From the NCBI GenBank assembly GCA_014871385.1, contig CM026422.1, forward strand, positions 18,542,096-18,606,095: 64,000 nt of DNA, in the 5' to 3' direction. The notes beneath the pieces were generated by a model. That model was not told the DNA's origin. It worked only from the letters and a program-made list of their open reading frames with translations, and made no database searches. Of this stretch, positions 35,963 through 48,570 are shown one piece after another (position 1 is the stretch's first letter; the number at the start of each line of letters is the position of its first letter). Origin of the DNA: Ceratodon purpureus (lineage: Eukaryota; Streptophyta; Bryopsida; Pseudoditrichales; Ditrichaceae). Position numbers and translations under genes: made by a program.

Positions 35963-37536
35963 TTAACCCCTAAACACCTAAACGATCAAAAACTGGTCGA
36001 TCTCATTTTTCCAAGTTCTATAATTGTGATCTAAATGACAATTTTTCATCCATTTTTATTTCATGTTGTAAAGTTGTGAGAAATTTATCTAACCTCATTA
36101 ATGAATTCTCCAAATAATAATTTCATGAATTTTGGTGCCTCCTAAAGTTCAAAACATCAATACTGTGTGTGTATTCAAAAATTCTTTAATACACACAGCT
36201 GAAACACAACTTTGACTATCGGGATGATCTTTTTTGCAATTGATGTAACTAATGAAATGTAGTTTGACAAATCTATTTTCCAATCCAGTTTAAAATTTTG
36301 AAAAATACCTAAAATTGAGTGATTTATAGTTGGTATAAGATGAAGAGATATAACTGTGGCTACTACTTGATTATGGTTTTTCATTATATTTTTGAATTAA
36401 ATCATAATTTTTTAGCATGGTAACTAGTATGAGGTTTGTGGTTATCATGTACATCTATACTAAATATTTCATAATTTTTTTAGTATAATCTATATTTGAT
36501 ATGAATTTTATTTGTTTGTTTTTATTTTAAAAATTATATTAATTACATAATAAAACCATTAATTTTGATAAAAATATTTCTTATAGATAACAAGTGTATG
36601 GTGCTAAGAAAAATTAAAAATTCATATTTTACATTATTTATAGTAGCAAAATAGAGCATCCAAAGTCAAAGTCTATTTTCGTGGTCATAGGCTCAAGCAT
36701 TTGGGGGTTAACCTCTATAGTTGAAAGGCCTCAAAACTGCCAAAATCCTTCAAAACTGGCCTTTTTCAATGCAAGGAGTAAGTTTTCAAGGTTTTATGTA
36801 TTTTGGAAGATGTAACCGTAGGATTAGTACCTTACTTGTATATGTAAATTTACTCCAAATCTTAGATTCAAACTCTTTAACGTTTGTGAGATGTAATGTT
36901 TTAAGTTGAGAAAAAAGATTTTTTCACTTGATGTAAAATGAGTTTCAAGTGTTTTGTGAGCCAATAAAACCAATTTTATATGCAAATTTGATGCGAGACT
37001 CTTCAAATTCTTGTTCTTAGTTGAATTAGGGATATGTCTTTGCACTTTTTTCCCTCATACAACCGTAAAACCTAAATAAATGCTTGATTTTTCACATGGA
37101 GGTATGCTGAAATTCAAATACAAAGGCCATTCTACAATAGTAAAAAAGACATAGGGAGAAATTTTGGATTGGAAATCTGAGCGGTGAGATCATGCCTTCA
37201 AATTGTATTTACATGTACAAAAACAAAACTTGAAAAAAAGTAAGATCTCAATTTTTGGTGAATTTTTAAAGTTTTTGTTAATTTTGGGCAGATTTTGAGC
37301 ATATACTGAAGTTTTGGGCAAATTTCAGTATGCCATATAGTGTTTTCAAACTTTGACTATGGATATCTTCTAAAGTATGAGGAATTTTGAAACGTGAATG
37401 GTCTTGTTAGAAAGATTTGATAATTGTCTATACTGTGTCAAGATTTCATTTTCATCCTATAAAAATTGACTTATCGGGAGCCTGACCAGACCCTAATGAT
37501 ACCATTTTTGTTAAGTTGATGCTTTAGGGGATAAAC
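35963..37536. mobile_element. TTAACCCCTAAA-ended element, second copy
   Basis: A left terminus TTAACCCCTAAACACC at about 35963, an internal TTAACCTCTATAG at 36708 and a right terminus GCTTTAGGGGATAAA near 37521-37536 repeat the outer-end/inner-end/end layout of 14384-17358. The last 830 bp share AACTGCC and ACCGTAGGAT-like motifs with the copies at 16481 and 61543. No coding capacity is seen. Confidence 0.5.
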
Positions 37537-37741
37537 TACTAGATGATGGACTTGGGTACTCGTCGGTTAGTGCCGGGGTGCCAAGGGGATGGCGGTTTGA
37601 TTCCGATCGGCTGTAAAATCTCAATTGTACCGGATGGATAACTCCGGCGATGGGTTGCAAAAAGTAACTCGTCCGCTTAGCCGCGGATTGCAAAAAGTTT
37701 TCCGTGTGTTCCAAAAATAAATAAATATATAAATAAATAAC
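37537..37741 (+). mobile_element. tRNA-like SINE candidate
   Basis: GGTTTGATTCC (37594-37604) matches a pol III B box (GGTTCGANTCC) at 10 of 11 positions. A weak A-box-like TAGTGCCGGGG lies about 25 bp upstream. The GC-rich body ends in an A/T-rich AAATAAATAAATA tail at 37714-37740. It sits directly after the element ending near 37536. No target duplication is identified. Confidence 0.45.
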
Positions 37742-39753
37742 CAATATCTGATGTACTAGAGATCTGTTTGTTCCTTCACACCCAGTGAAATGAGAGAAAT
37801 CAATTGAGCACATCTTTGACAGGCATTTTTAAAAAAAAGTGGAGGGTAAGCTCCTCGACCAAGGTGGTACCCCTGCGTAATCACAAGGACTTTTGACTTC
37901 AGTCAAAGATGATGGTTACAAAATATAACATCACCTTACAGTACAGCTTTTCTTCACTCCACCAAAGAACTTAAATCCGCTGAAGAACTTCACCCCACTG
38001 AGGGACATTATCACATACAAGCCAAAAACATTTACACACAGAAATTTACCAGAGTCCTTTACAAGTAAAATTAACAGCCTTGAGTCCTTGACATGGGACC
38101 TATGCAAATTCGCAAAAAGTTAATGCACATTCCAAAATGGAACGTTCTGAAATGGAACATGATGAACAGTACAGCATATTTGATGCTCCCAAAAAGCTAC
38201 CCATATATTGTTTCTTATTACCCTGTGTGAAACTCACTGTTAGAAATGAACCACAAATTCCTGACATCTGTGCTATGCCAATAGGAATTTACCACGTGGA
38301 TCTCTGCTACACAGTTTGCATTGCGAAGGTGTGAGATTTTCATTTGATGTTCACTGCTTGGAAAGTGAGCTATTTGACAGGATCAATGCATGATTGTGCA
38401 TTTCCCTCCAAAACTAAATCATAGATTGCAACAGCGGTGTGAGGACCATAACACCATAGCAAGTTTGTTGGCGAACAAATATTTTTTTTTTTTTGAAAAA
38501 TAAGGTTCATTACTCACAATTTGAATTTCTCAAGAAGAAAAAAAAGAAAAAAATAAGTGATAATGACCTTAAATGGCATACAATCTCTAAGGAAGCTACT
38601 AAAAATAGACAATTTTTTTGTTGAATCTTTATTGATTGACGGATAACAATAGTCTATAACTCTATTTTCCAACAGTGACCACCAACATTCATTCATGGTG
38701 ATACTAGCTTTTGCAGCACTAATTTGTAATTCTGGTTTATTTTCTTCTATTCAACAAAGAGATTGTATATAGATCTTAGCCACTAAAGAAGCCACGTCTC
38801 TCTTCTTACGTCAAATGTTTCAATATTACACACAAACTATTGTATATAATTCTGTCTTTCATCTCACCTTATCATTATAATATCACTGAGTTGGATATAT
38901 CAACAATGTTGACTTGAATAGAAATGTCAGTTGTGGCTCTTGAAGAAGTCCAATTACATTTGCAACACTACCGTATTTTAGGTCTTCAATTGTCTACCCG
39001 GCTAGGATCCAAAGGTTTCTTCCTCGCATTGTATGAAACTTTGTACTAAAAACTTACAGAGGATTATCTTCAATAAGAAAAAATCCCTACAATTATTGAG
39101 ATCTAGCTTCAAAGTTTTGAAATTGAAACAAACGAAAAATGGATTCTTCTCTCTTTCTTTGCTTTTTTTCACTATGTGGACTTTCAAACATCCTTCTTCA
39201 CTGCAACTTATCTGCATTGAGTCAATTGTACCGAAAATTCCGTCCAAGCTAAACAAAGTTTTAGTGCCTAGCCATGGAAGGTGTAAGCAAACATTTCTTT
39301 TTCTTTTTTGCATTATTAGAGTACAAAATTGCTATTTATATACACTACCATGTAAAAGTAAGGTAATGCCCATTTCAACTTGTAAGATTTTTTTCCAAAA
39401 TTTGACCTTTGTAGATCTATTTTTCAAAATCAACATATTAAAAGGATAATATTATGCAATATTGATCAACACATCAAATCTTGATTTCAAAGAGTAAAAC
39501 ATTTATTTTTGATAAATTATTTTGTATACTTTTCATTGGAGTACATAATGGTTGATTGAAAAATATTGGAGATGATTCTTTAAAACTCTATTCCGGTAAC
39601 ATATAGGAAACATTGATGAAGGCATCTTAGTTTGAAAAATTGCATTACCTAAGAATTGTTTTGACTAGAGAGTTAAACATCTTCTGGCTAGTTCAGTATT
39701 GAACATCTTTTGGCTAGTTTCTTACATAAGTAGAATCTAATACAGTAGTTTAT

Positions 39754-39857
39754 ATAATACAATACATATCTGGGTTCTTCACAACTTTGTCCGGCATAAG
39801 TAGATTCTAACACATGCTGGACTAAGTTATGTAGAACCCAGACATGTATTGTATTAT
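39754..39857. repeat. Short inverted-repeat (fold-back) element
   Basis: A 25-bp arm (39754-39778, starting ATAATACAATACAT) and its complement (39833-39857) match at 24 of 25 positions, with a 54-bp loop. Part of the arm recurs as ACATGTATTGTATTA near 39872. Confidence 0.8.
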
Positions 39858-41498
39858 GTATAAATGTTAGACATGTATTGTATTAGTCCGGCACCCTAAA
39901 CCTCAATATTGAGTCGTTCGAACTTGAGGGCAACCCCGATCTTGGTGCTCTTCAACTGAAATGCAGTCCAAAACACTACCCACAACTTAGAATCACCTCC
40001 AGAGACTAACTTGGAGAAAGAAGAACTCACGCTCCATTTTGCCATCATCACAGGTAGGAGACTTGGAAGTGTAGTGGTGTTGGAGGAGCACCGCGAGTCA
40101 GCTTTCTGTAGGCTGTGACAATGCTCAGTGAAGAGTGTTTGTAGGAGCCTGAGCCTAGCTCATCAGTCATGACACCGCCGTCATGATCTTATGTTGATAA
40201 TGCGTTGAACTTGAAGCGTTTCATTTGCTTCACCAGTTTATTTCCGATCAGGAACTAACTCGACGGCGCATGGTATGCCAACTCTACATCTCCTCTTCAT
40301 AGCCTACTGCTTCTCTCCGGCTGTATAAGGTCCTGGGATGCTCTGCTTAACATTTCATATGATGTCGTCGATGTTGAACATGGTAGAGCGCCTTTGCTTG
40401 TTTCAGATGCCGCTGTGTTGTGTTTGGTTTCATTTGGTTATTGATCAACTACACTGCTGTGGCCATGGAGTTGGTCATGGCTGCTGTATGGAATAGCTTG
40501 GAGATTTTTCAGGTAGAGTAAGCTTGTGTTGCATATCGGAGCTCGTTGAGATGTTTTTCGGTGGCAAGGAAATATTCTAATTTGCAATCAATAGTAGTTT
40601 GAGCTTGTAAAGCTTGCCATCTACACATGCCTTGTTGTATTGATGATGTGAATGACTGTCTCTGCTCCTTCGGGTGCCGTACCAGTGTGGTGTTTGGCTT
40701 CTGTTCGAGACGCTATATCCTGCTTAAAGTTCGTGGAGGCTGGCCGCAGAATAGTTTTGCTACGGCACAGAGTAGTTATCTTTGCGGCATAACTTTTATG
40801 TCAGCTAAATACAAGCTTTGAACAGAGATCCGAGGCGTTTGGTTTGATTGGCATGGGGACGTTCATTGCTTACTTTCTGATCTGTGTGTTTTGTGTGATA
40901 ATATTATTTGAAGTATTCGTTTGGCAATGATACTGTAGAAGCGTTTCACCTAGAAACAAGACTGAAGCAGATATGGATGGAATACAGCTGCTACGTGTAT
41001 TGCATCGCTATCTGCTTTAGCCTTGTATCTGGGTGATTCTGTTCTCAGCGAAGCCTTTGCCGCACATTTCTGTGTGAGTTTGCTCTGCATTTCTGCTTAT
41101 TGCAAGTCTTGATCATGGTAAGGTTAATTTCATGAGCTTGCACGCGATGATCTATATAGATTGCTTTATTTAAGTTTCAAGTATCCTGCACGGAGTGCTA
41201 CTCAGCATTCATTCCAAGACGGAGCATGTAATTCCTCCTCGAGTGCATAGAATCAAGATGGGGCAAGAAAGTCTATGGAATGGCAATAGATGCTTCTAAA
41301 AGCCCACACAGCTTCCAAGTCATCATGGCTAGCGCCACCACGAATACAATATGACATGACTCAAAGAATTGGTCATGGAGAAATGTATTATTCCATGTTA
41401 GTTGGATCCATTGGAAAGGATTTCTTACAACCATATGCATCTCCAGATCCATCATATGCAACCTGTTTGTGCACCATTGACTATGTTTTCGTATCGTA

Positions 41499-41747
41499 TT
41501 GGTGCACTGTATTAAAAGACGCAAAGGGACCACAATACAAGAACCACGGTCGGCTGGCGAATCAAGACAGGACTACAACACATATGCTCTGGAAGAGTGG
41601 AAGAGTCGAATCTTCACAAGAAGACCGAACAAGGCTTGGGACGATGTTTCGTCGTTGGAATTGTTCGATTGCACCAAGTGTGGAGATGAATGGGGTGAGT
41701 ACGCTCGCACATCAGGTGAATCGTACGTACGGTTAGCTTTTTGCTGA
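41499..41747 (+). CDS. Possible exon fragment, unrecognised
   Basis: A short frame with ordinary composition (YALEEWKSRIF..PNKAWDDV) and a CTKCGDEW motif is followed by a plausible splice donor (GGGGTGAGT). A second overlapping frame covers 41290-41736. No family is recognised and no partner exons were found. It may be a gene relic. Confidence 0.2.
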   Translation: MVHCIKRRKGTTIQEPRSAGESRQDYNTYALEEWKSRIFTRRPNKAWDDVSSLELFDCTKCGDEWGEYARTSGESYVRLAFC

Positions 41748-42892
41748 TGGTCGGCCAAGGATTTCGCTAGTGGAAAACCAATAAACCTGCTATTGCATAG
41801 AATACTTGCTGATTTACCATTAGGACGGCATACATTGTGAGCAGTTCGGCTTGTGCTGTTCAAGCTGGTAAAGGAGTATTACGCGGTACAGTTTCCTATG
41901 ACGACAACTTGGGACTTATGACGACAACTTGGGACTGTATTTCGACTTTCTCCAGCTCGAAAAATGTTGCCAGACATCATGTGGTGGGAATTTTTTTAAT
42001 CAATATGCTAATCATTCCAACTCACAATTAGACTGCAAACGTTTTCAACGATTTAAAACTAAATTTGTAATACATCGTCACTGCAGCATTGATCAGACAT
42101 ATTGTGTTGTTTCACTTCTTCCAATCTCTTCTATAATCTTTCAGCTGATTCGGTCTGCATTGAATTCTGTATGTTTGGAACTTGGGTTTAAGAGGTTTAA
42201 TGTTTTGATGACCTGAGAAACTTGAGAATCTTTTGCTTCTACTGTCCTGATTTAGATTTTTTTATGCGGTGTTTCAGTCAAATTTTCTGCATCTTGAATG
42301 TTCGATTTCTCAGCGTTTTCCATCCAGTGCTTATTTCACATCTTTCGTCGTAATTTGTGTCGACTCAGTACTAACAAAATGCAGCAAACAGGAGATGTTC
42401 GCCGAAGGTTATCTTGTCTCCGGGGACATTAGTCGCCCCGGTTGTGAGATATGTATATCATGCGAACAGCGTGCGATTCCGGGTTCCGGATGGTCAAGCA
42501 CAGATTAGAGTCAATCTTAGCCTGTGGTTGGGGACTTCAAGGGCTGAAAATCAAAACACTGGGACTTCAATAATAAAAAAATAAAAAATAAAAAAATAAA
42601 AAATCTGGGTATTAAGTTTGGATCGACCTTGGAATTGGCGGACCGATGTCAGGCAAGTCGTTGCGAAGAAACATGTGCAAACAGAATAGGAGTACAAGTT
42701 GATCGTCAGCAATTCTAAATTTCACAACTTGGACACTTCGACAGCAGCTGTGATTAGTCCGGTCCTCAATTTGGACCACATGTGTCTACAGTGTTATTTC
42801 AAAAATATGGGCCCTGGCGATTAGAAACAAATACTGTACAGCCAGATGTCAATGTGAGATCAACTACAAACCTCGTGCACAAGTTAAGTTAA

Positions 42893-42900
<8 letters not shown>

Positions 42901-42932
<32 letters not shown>
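42901..42932. repeat. Poly-T tract
   Basis: A run of about 32 T; possibly the tail of a minus-strand retroposed sequence. Confidence 0.9.
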
Positions 42933-42933
<1 letters not shown>

Positions 42934-44035
42934 GAACAAATGAAACGTAATTCCATTGCAAAAGGGCCTCGTGCACAAGTTCATTTCACGACCTTTGAAG
43001 CCCTTTTAAATACCAGGTGCAGCTTAAGCTACGAACTGAATGCTTTCTAACTAAGTTTCAATGCATATATTTGTCACCTCCTCGACAAGGTATTCAAGTC
43101 TAGTGTGCCTCTAGCGCATAAAGTATGCTCAACTCGACCCCTGATCATTCCAATCAATTTTATGTTAAACTAATGTCCACTCACATCGAGATTAATTACA
43201 CTCTGCTGCATGTGGTGACTGGTTCCACGAATTTGTGAGCAGGTTGGACCACATATCGGATTCTGAACTTAAGAAACCCATCGCCACTTCCATTATCCAG
43301 GCCCCCAACTAGATTCAGTGTTTTATATCTCAACACATTACCTTTGTGCTTGTTGGATTGGTTGGTATAACTTTCAGTTTGCGACTTGCAATCACTGCAC
43401 TTGTAGTTTTCCCTCGCAATTCCAGACTGAATAATTTGCGGGCACGGTCCGTCGGTGATTGTAAAGTTGATTCAAAATCTTCATATTGACCTACTGCCAA
43501 CTGGTTGCGATGTTAGTTCTCAAGATAGTAAGTCTGTTCCCTTCAGGAAATATCCGATCCATTTCAAGCGCTAGATTGAATTCCTTACTGCACCACGAAC
43601 ATTTCTATTCTACCGCCCCGAATTGTTTATCAATATATCTCCAAAAGTGTACCGACTTTAGCTAGCAACGTCGGTTTCAGAGTTGCTTTCCTCGGCTGCC
43701 AGTGGTGATTGGGTCAACGAGTCCAAATGTTATCAGATCGAACCACATCGTTTCTGTACTAGAATCGGTTTGAAATCCAATATGCAGGCCCGCAGTTCAT
43801 ATGTGTCTCATAGACTCACACCTCGAGACACTGGGATCACTTGTGTGCGTGGTGAAGTTTCTCCTCCGAGCTTCTATCACCTTGATTGCTCTTTTTTCAC
43901 ATGAATCTTCAATCTAACCGGTGATAGATCGAGAAGGTGATTTTTCGTCGAGTTTGAATTTACAACTTAGAGTTGTCTTGTAATTGTGCAGTAAAGTTGA
44001 TAGGACAAAGGGCTTCAGCAGCAGGGATTTCCAGT

Positions 44036-45614
44036 ATGGCATCCGCGCCTTATGCCCTTGCAGTCATGTTCGTTGCTGTAGTTGCTAGCCTTCTGCTGTG
44101 CAGCATTCACGTTGGTAATTCTTCACCATGAGCCATCCTCCATTGTTTATTTCTGACGATGTGATCAGTTCTTGGTGATGGATCGGTCAGGGAATGTTCA
44201 ATCCCCAGTAGGTATCAATCCAAGAGGATCGTATGCTCAACATTATCATTCATAATCAAAGCCTCAGTTATATATATAGATCAATACAACGTCAGTCCCA
44301 TCCTCTCTAGTAGTGTATCTATAATTCTCGTGTATATTGAAGGTGTGTGTGCTGCATTCCTGTGCAGATGCTGGGAAAGTGTGGAACGATCCGAGCAACT
44401 GTGGTAGCTGGCACAACAAGTGCCCTTGCCAACCGCCGAAGAGTAACACTAAGTCAACATGTGTGAACGGGAAGTGCGGCTTCGTGTGCAGCAACAGCAA
44501 GTCGCAATGGCGAGATTGCGACAACGATATCAACGCCGCGAATGGCAACGGGTGTGAGACCAATGTGGACTCAGACCCCGTCAACTGCGGTGGGTGTGGG
44601 ATCATCTGCCCAGCGCCCGCCAACAGCACTCCGAGGTGCCTCAAAGGTGGGCGGTGCAGCTTCCAGTGTAACAAGGGTTTCAAGCTTCAAATCGACAACA
44701 CCTGCGTTCTAGCGACAACTAACTGCGGCTCGAGCTGCAAATCTCCCGGACCCAACACCGACTCGGTTTGCCAAGGGGGCAAGTGCAAACCCGTGTGCCA
44801 CCAGGGCTTCCAGGATTGCGATGCGGATGCGGCCGGCATCTGCGAAGCCAACGTGAAGGAGGACGTGACAAACTGCGGTTCTTGCAACAAACGGTGCCCC
44901 CAACCGGTTATGCTTCCATCAGCACTAGAGTTTGTTCAGTTAGACTCCTACAGGCCTGACATTGCCACTTGCTCAAACGGTACTTGTGGGCTAGTTTGCG
45001 GTAAAGCAACCCATGCTAACTGTGACGGAGATGCCGCCAACGGCTGCGAAACCGATCTGTTCAACGCTGTGAGCAACTGCGGCTCTTGTGGCAACGCCTG
45101 CGCCGAGCCCCCGAACACCACCGGCGCTGCTTGCTTTTCAGGTGTATGTGGATACTTGGGTTGCTTGGAGGGATTCGCAGATTGCGATGGAGACGCCAAC
45201 AATGGCTGCGAAATAGACATATCTCCCACCGTGGAGAATGGCTGCTCAAGCTCATGTCCTGGCGCCGTTCTCAACCAGAACCCCCCTTGCCCAGACCTTC
45301 CCTTCACTCTAGCTTCGAAGTGCAAGGGTGTAAATTCGTGTTCGTACACGGAGTGCGTGCCAGAATTCATCGACTGCGATGGAGAGGTGTCGAATGGCTG
45401 CGAGGTCAATACAAATGAACCTGGTTGGAATTTCTATCCGGACAGATATTACTGCGGCATTTGCAAGCAGAATGAGACTTGCAACGACAATAATAATGAG
45501 GACTGTAGCAGTGTGTGCACGGTCACGGAACCATTCACGGCTTATTGCCATACTTATCCTAACAGGGTCCCAGGGATGGCTGACGACGAAGGGTTTTGCT
45601 ATCGACGCACCTAA
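44036..45614 (+). CDS. Secreted cysteine-rich repeat protein, function unknown
   Basis: Exons 44036-44114 and 44368-45614 join in frame to 441 aa. The first exon is a clear signal peptide (MASAPYALAV, then a hydrophobic stretch VMFVAVVASLLLC), so the product should be exported. The mature part is built of four to six degenerate repeats alternating NCGSCxxxC with DCDGDxxNGCE (for example NCDGDAANGCETDLFNAVSNCGSCGNAC). Aspartate-rich DxDxxNGCE next to NCGxC resembles extracellular repeats common in myxobacterial and some other bacterial surface proteins. Calcium binding by the DxDxD segments is plausible but unproven. No catalytic domain is visible. Composition is more GC-rich than the flanks. 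An ancient bacterial origin is possible but not shown. Confidence 0.85.
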
Positions 45615-45832
45615 GTGCATTTCTCATACATAAACATTTCATAGAATAGCCAGGACAATCGGCGCTACGTGAGTGCGAAGTTTGCCATGCATTCATGAAC
45701 CTCATTGCGTTTTCGATTGAAATATGTTTTTTTGTATACTAGGTTGGTTCATTCTTTGCTTTAGAAATGGAAATTTAGAGTATTTTTTTATGAGGAATGG
45801 TGAAGAAATTTTAGAAGCTAGTAGGATTAACT

Positions 45833-45942
45833 TAACTTAGCCATGAGGTCGTTGTGGTTGTGATATATCCAAGTATATTGCATATTGACACCTCTTTTAA
45901 TATTTGTAGGGCATTATGAATTATACTAAAACCTTTCAAAAC
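45833..45942. repeat. Direct repeat, copy 1 (110 bp)
   Basis: Starts TAACTTAGCCATGAGG and ends CCTTTCAAAAC. Repeated at 47018-47128 with few differences, about 1.2 kb apart. Possibly a terminal-repeat element or a segmental duplication. Confidence 0.9.
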
Positions 45943-48056
45943 CTTTCACCGGCCATCGTCTACACTCCACTATTCTTTTGCGCCGACCATGATCGCTAGA
46001 ATCATGATCGGCACAATGATTCATATTATCTGCGGTCAATATGTGTCCGAGCCTTAGTGCGATAGCGCTTCCTCTTCAACTTTTGCACATAATTGACAAC
46101 AGCGTTCGCTGACGATGAGCAGATTTCCCCATCTTAGAATCGATATTTCGTCCGAAACTGCAGACTTGTAACGCTCTTGGACAGTACGTTTGGCAGTTTG
46201 CTGTTCCTGCACAGCTGAACATTCTGAAAGGGCCCAGTCGGCTTTGGATATATGCGATCTGCAGTCTGTATATAGTTGTGGATTCAAGTGATTTTTTTGT
46301 GTGAGGCCAAGTGGTCAGAGCAGAGCGCTGTGGCGAAAGTGAATGCAAAATCTGGACATCAATCATCATTGTGAAGTGTATGGACGAGCAAAGAGAGTCG
46401 AACTTGGATCAGCAGCGGTTTGAGAATCAGGCCGTGTCCATCTTCCCATATCTCTTGGCTACCCATATTCACCATAATGATGATAACATTCGTAGCCGTA
46501 TGAATCAGGCCGTACTTCTCCGGCCAAGTACTACGCGAGGCAAGAGGATGAATCTTCGAAGTCGCCCCAGCCCAACTCTCTACTTTTAGAACGTCATTCT
46601 TATGCTCCTGCTTGTGATGTCCATGACCCTCGACATTTGCTTGAGCTAACCCAGGAGATTTTCCATATGCACGAGGTATTATCTACAGATTTGAAGCAAC
46701 CGCAGATTCTAAAATTTTATGATAAATCTTCAAGTTCTAATTTGTCAGAATGAAAGACCCTCGTTATAAACCTCATCTCTATTCAGAGCAAGTATTGAGA
46801 ATTGATCAAGTTCAGTTAGAAATGTGGAGAATGCTTATGTATGACACATGAGCCCTATGAAGCATGGTTTAGGATTTAGGGTTTTAGATGTTCCCCTACT
46901 AGGTGTTTATTGGTAATTTGTGGCGAGTTATATATATGTATATATATGTATATGTAATTCAGAAACCGCTTCTTAAGCAGATAGTTTCATGTGTTCAGAC
47001 CCTGAATTGCGATCTTTTAACTTAGCCATGAGGTGGTTGTGGTTGTGATATATCCAAGTATATTGCATAATGACATCTCTTTTAATATTTTGTAGGGCAT
47101 TGTGAATTATACTAAAACCTTTCAAAACTTGTAAGTTTTCAATATATTTTTGCACATTCATGATTTTACTATGAATACACATTATTTTCTCAATTTGAAG
47201 CGAATTGATCAAATATGGGTGGTACAGTTCAATCTTTAAACAAACAAATATGGGTGGTACAGTCACTACCCTATAAAACTATCATTTAGAAGGCCCTCAT
47301 TTTTTTTCATTATATTGTAGAATTCATCTTTGGTGACTGCACACATTCAACAATAAAAATAAAATGATGTTTAGTTTTGGGATATTTTGTAGAAAACACT
47401 TCAAGCATGCCATAAAACAAGGACACAAAAAACACATAATTTCTTTTCATATCTTAACACTACAACCAAATGAATTTAAGTCTTTAGTATTTATCACCTC
47501 TAAGGAGGCAAGTAAAAAACAATCAGAAATGTTTGCAAACAAATTATCAACAGAACAAGATTAAAATTTAGAGTCCAGTTGTAAAATCTAGATTAAAATT
47601 TTACAGAGTAATTAAAGATATTGAAAATAAAATAAAAGTAACAGAAATTAAATACCTGCAAGAAATCATAAAAATCACCCTGGAGTAAAAAATTTGAAAA
47701 CAAATTTCCCAAAATAATCCAAAAATGATTAATAATCTAATTCTAAATTCAAAAAATCACTGAAACTACTGAATATTTAAATTAATTTTTTTTTACTTGA
47801 AATCTTCATACATCTCCTCACACCTCCATTATTTAATTATTTTGATTATTTTTTACTTAATTATCAAATTCACAATTTTAAACATGTCTTGTTTGAATCT
47901 TTTACATATTACTAATGGTCTTGAGATCCTTTGCAACTTTGACGAGACAATCTTTACAAAACCACTTTAGAATTTTCAATAACTACGTTAAATCAACCAA
48001 ATTCTAATTCATACGAAGTTGCCTCCCCAGATTTGTCATTACTAGGTACTGTAGGT
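45943..48056. other. Intergenic, no gene seen
   Basis: Contains the second direct repeat (47018-47128), a (TATATG)n patch near 46928-46952 and AT-rich DNA. The longest frames are under 100 codons and unsupported. Confidence 0.5.
47018..47128. repeat. Direct repeat, copy 2 (111 bp)
   Basis: Second copy of 45833-45942 in the same orientation. Confidence 0.9.
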
Positions 48057-48294
48057 CGATAGCAGGTTTGTTCATCCTTGAACAAATATTTATTTTTTCT
48101 TGGAAAAATAAGGTTCCTCAGATTCCATGAAAATATTTTTTTCAAATTTTTCAAAAAATATCAATTAAAATAACCTAAAAATAGACAAATATCACTTAAT
48201 TTAATAAATTTTCATATCTTTGGTTTTCCATGCTTTTAATTTTCAATTTTTTGGTTTTCTTTCTTTAGAATTATGTATGAACAAACCTGCTATC
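48057..48294. mobile_element. Small inverted-repeat element (MITE-like, 238 bp)
   Basis: Perfect 19-bp terminal inverted repeats CGATAGCAGGTTTGTTCAT (48057-48075) and complement (48276-48294) enclose AT-rich DNA. The left part, including GAACAAATATT and GAAAAATAAGGTTC, recurs at 38456-38512, indicating a dispersed family. Target duplication is unclear. Confidence 0.75.
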
Positions 48295-48570
48295 GATGTA
48301 CGGTATCCCACTCAACTCACATTTCTTCATCTGTGAACCTAGTACTTTGATTGATTATAAGAATACACATATCATCACTAGTGGGAGACGAGTCCTTCCC
48401 CTGGAAAATTTTGTGGAGGAATTGGAAACTGTTGGAGGGGAAGTCCACTCCTTCTCAACTAATTACCAATTCCTCCAAATCTTCTCGAGGAGAATGACTC
48501 CTTCTCTACTAGTGCATGGACACAACACAACTCATCATTCACTTAGTCACTGAGAGTGCTGAAAACTTAC

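Larger units (their letters stand above)
37742..44035. other. Gene-poor region with small inverted repeats and low-complexity tracts
   Basis: No convincing gene. Contents: a sequence at 38456-38512 related to the left end of the small element at 48057; an inverted repeat at 39754-39857; a weak exon-like frame at 41499-41747; a tandem duplication of TATGACGACAACTTGGGACT near 41898-41936; A-rich tracts near 42573-42601; and a T-run at 42901-42932. Confidence 0.5.

Noticed and set aside
40627..40821. Short Cys-containing open frame
   Set aside because: No family resemblance, no partner exons; consistent with chance.
45833..47128. LTR retrotransposon
   Set aside because: No gag/pol coding, no primer-binding site recognised, and the repeats do not show TG...CA ends.
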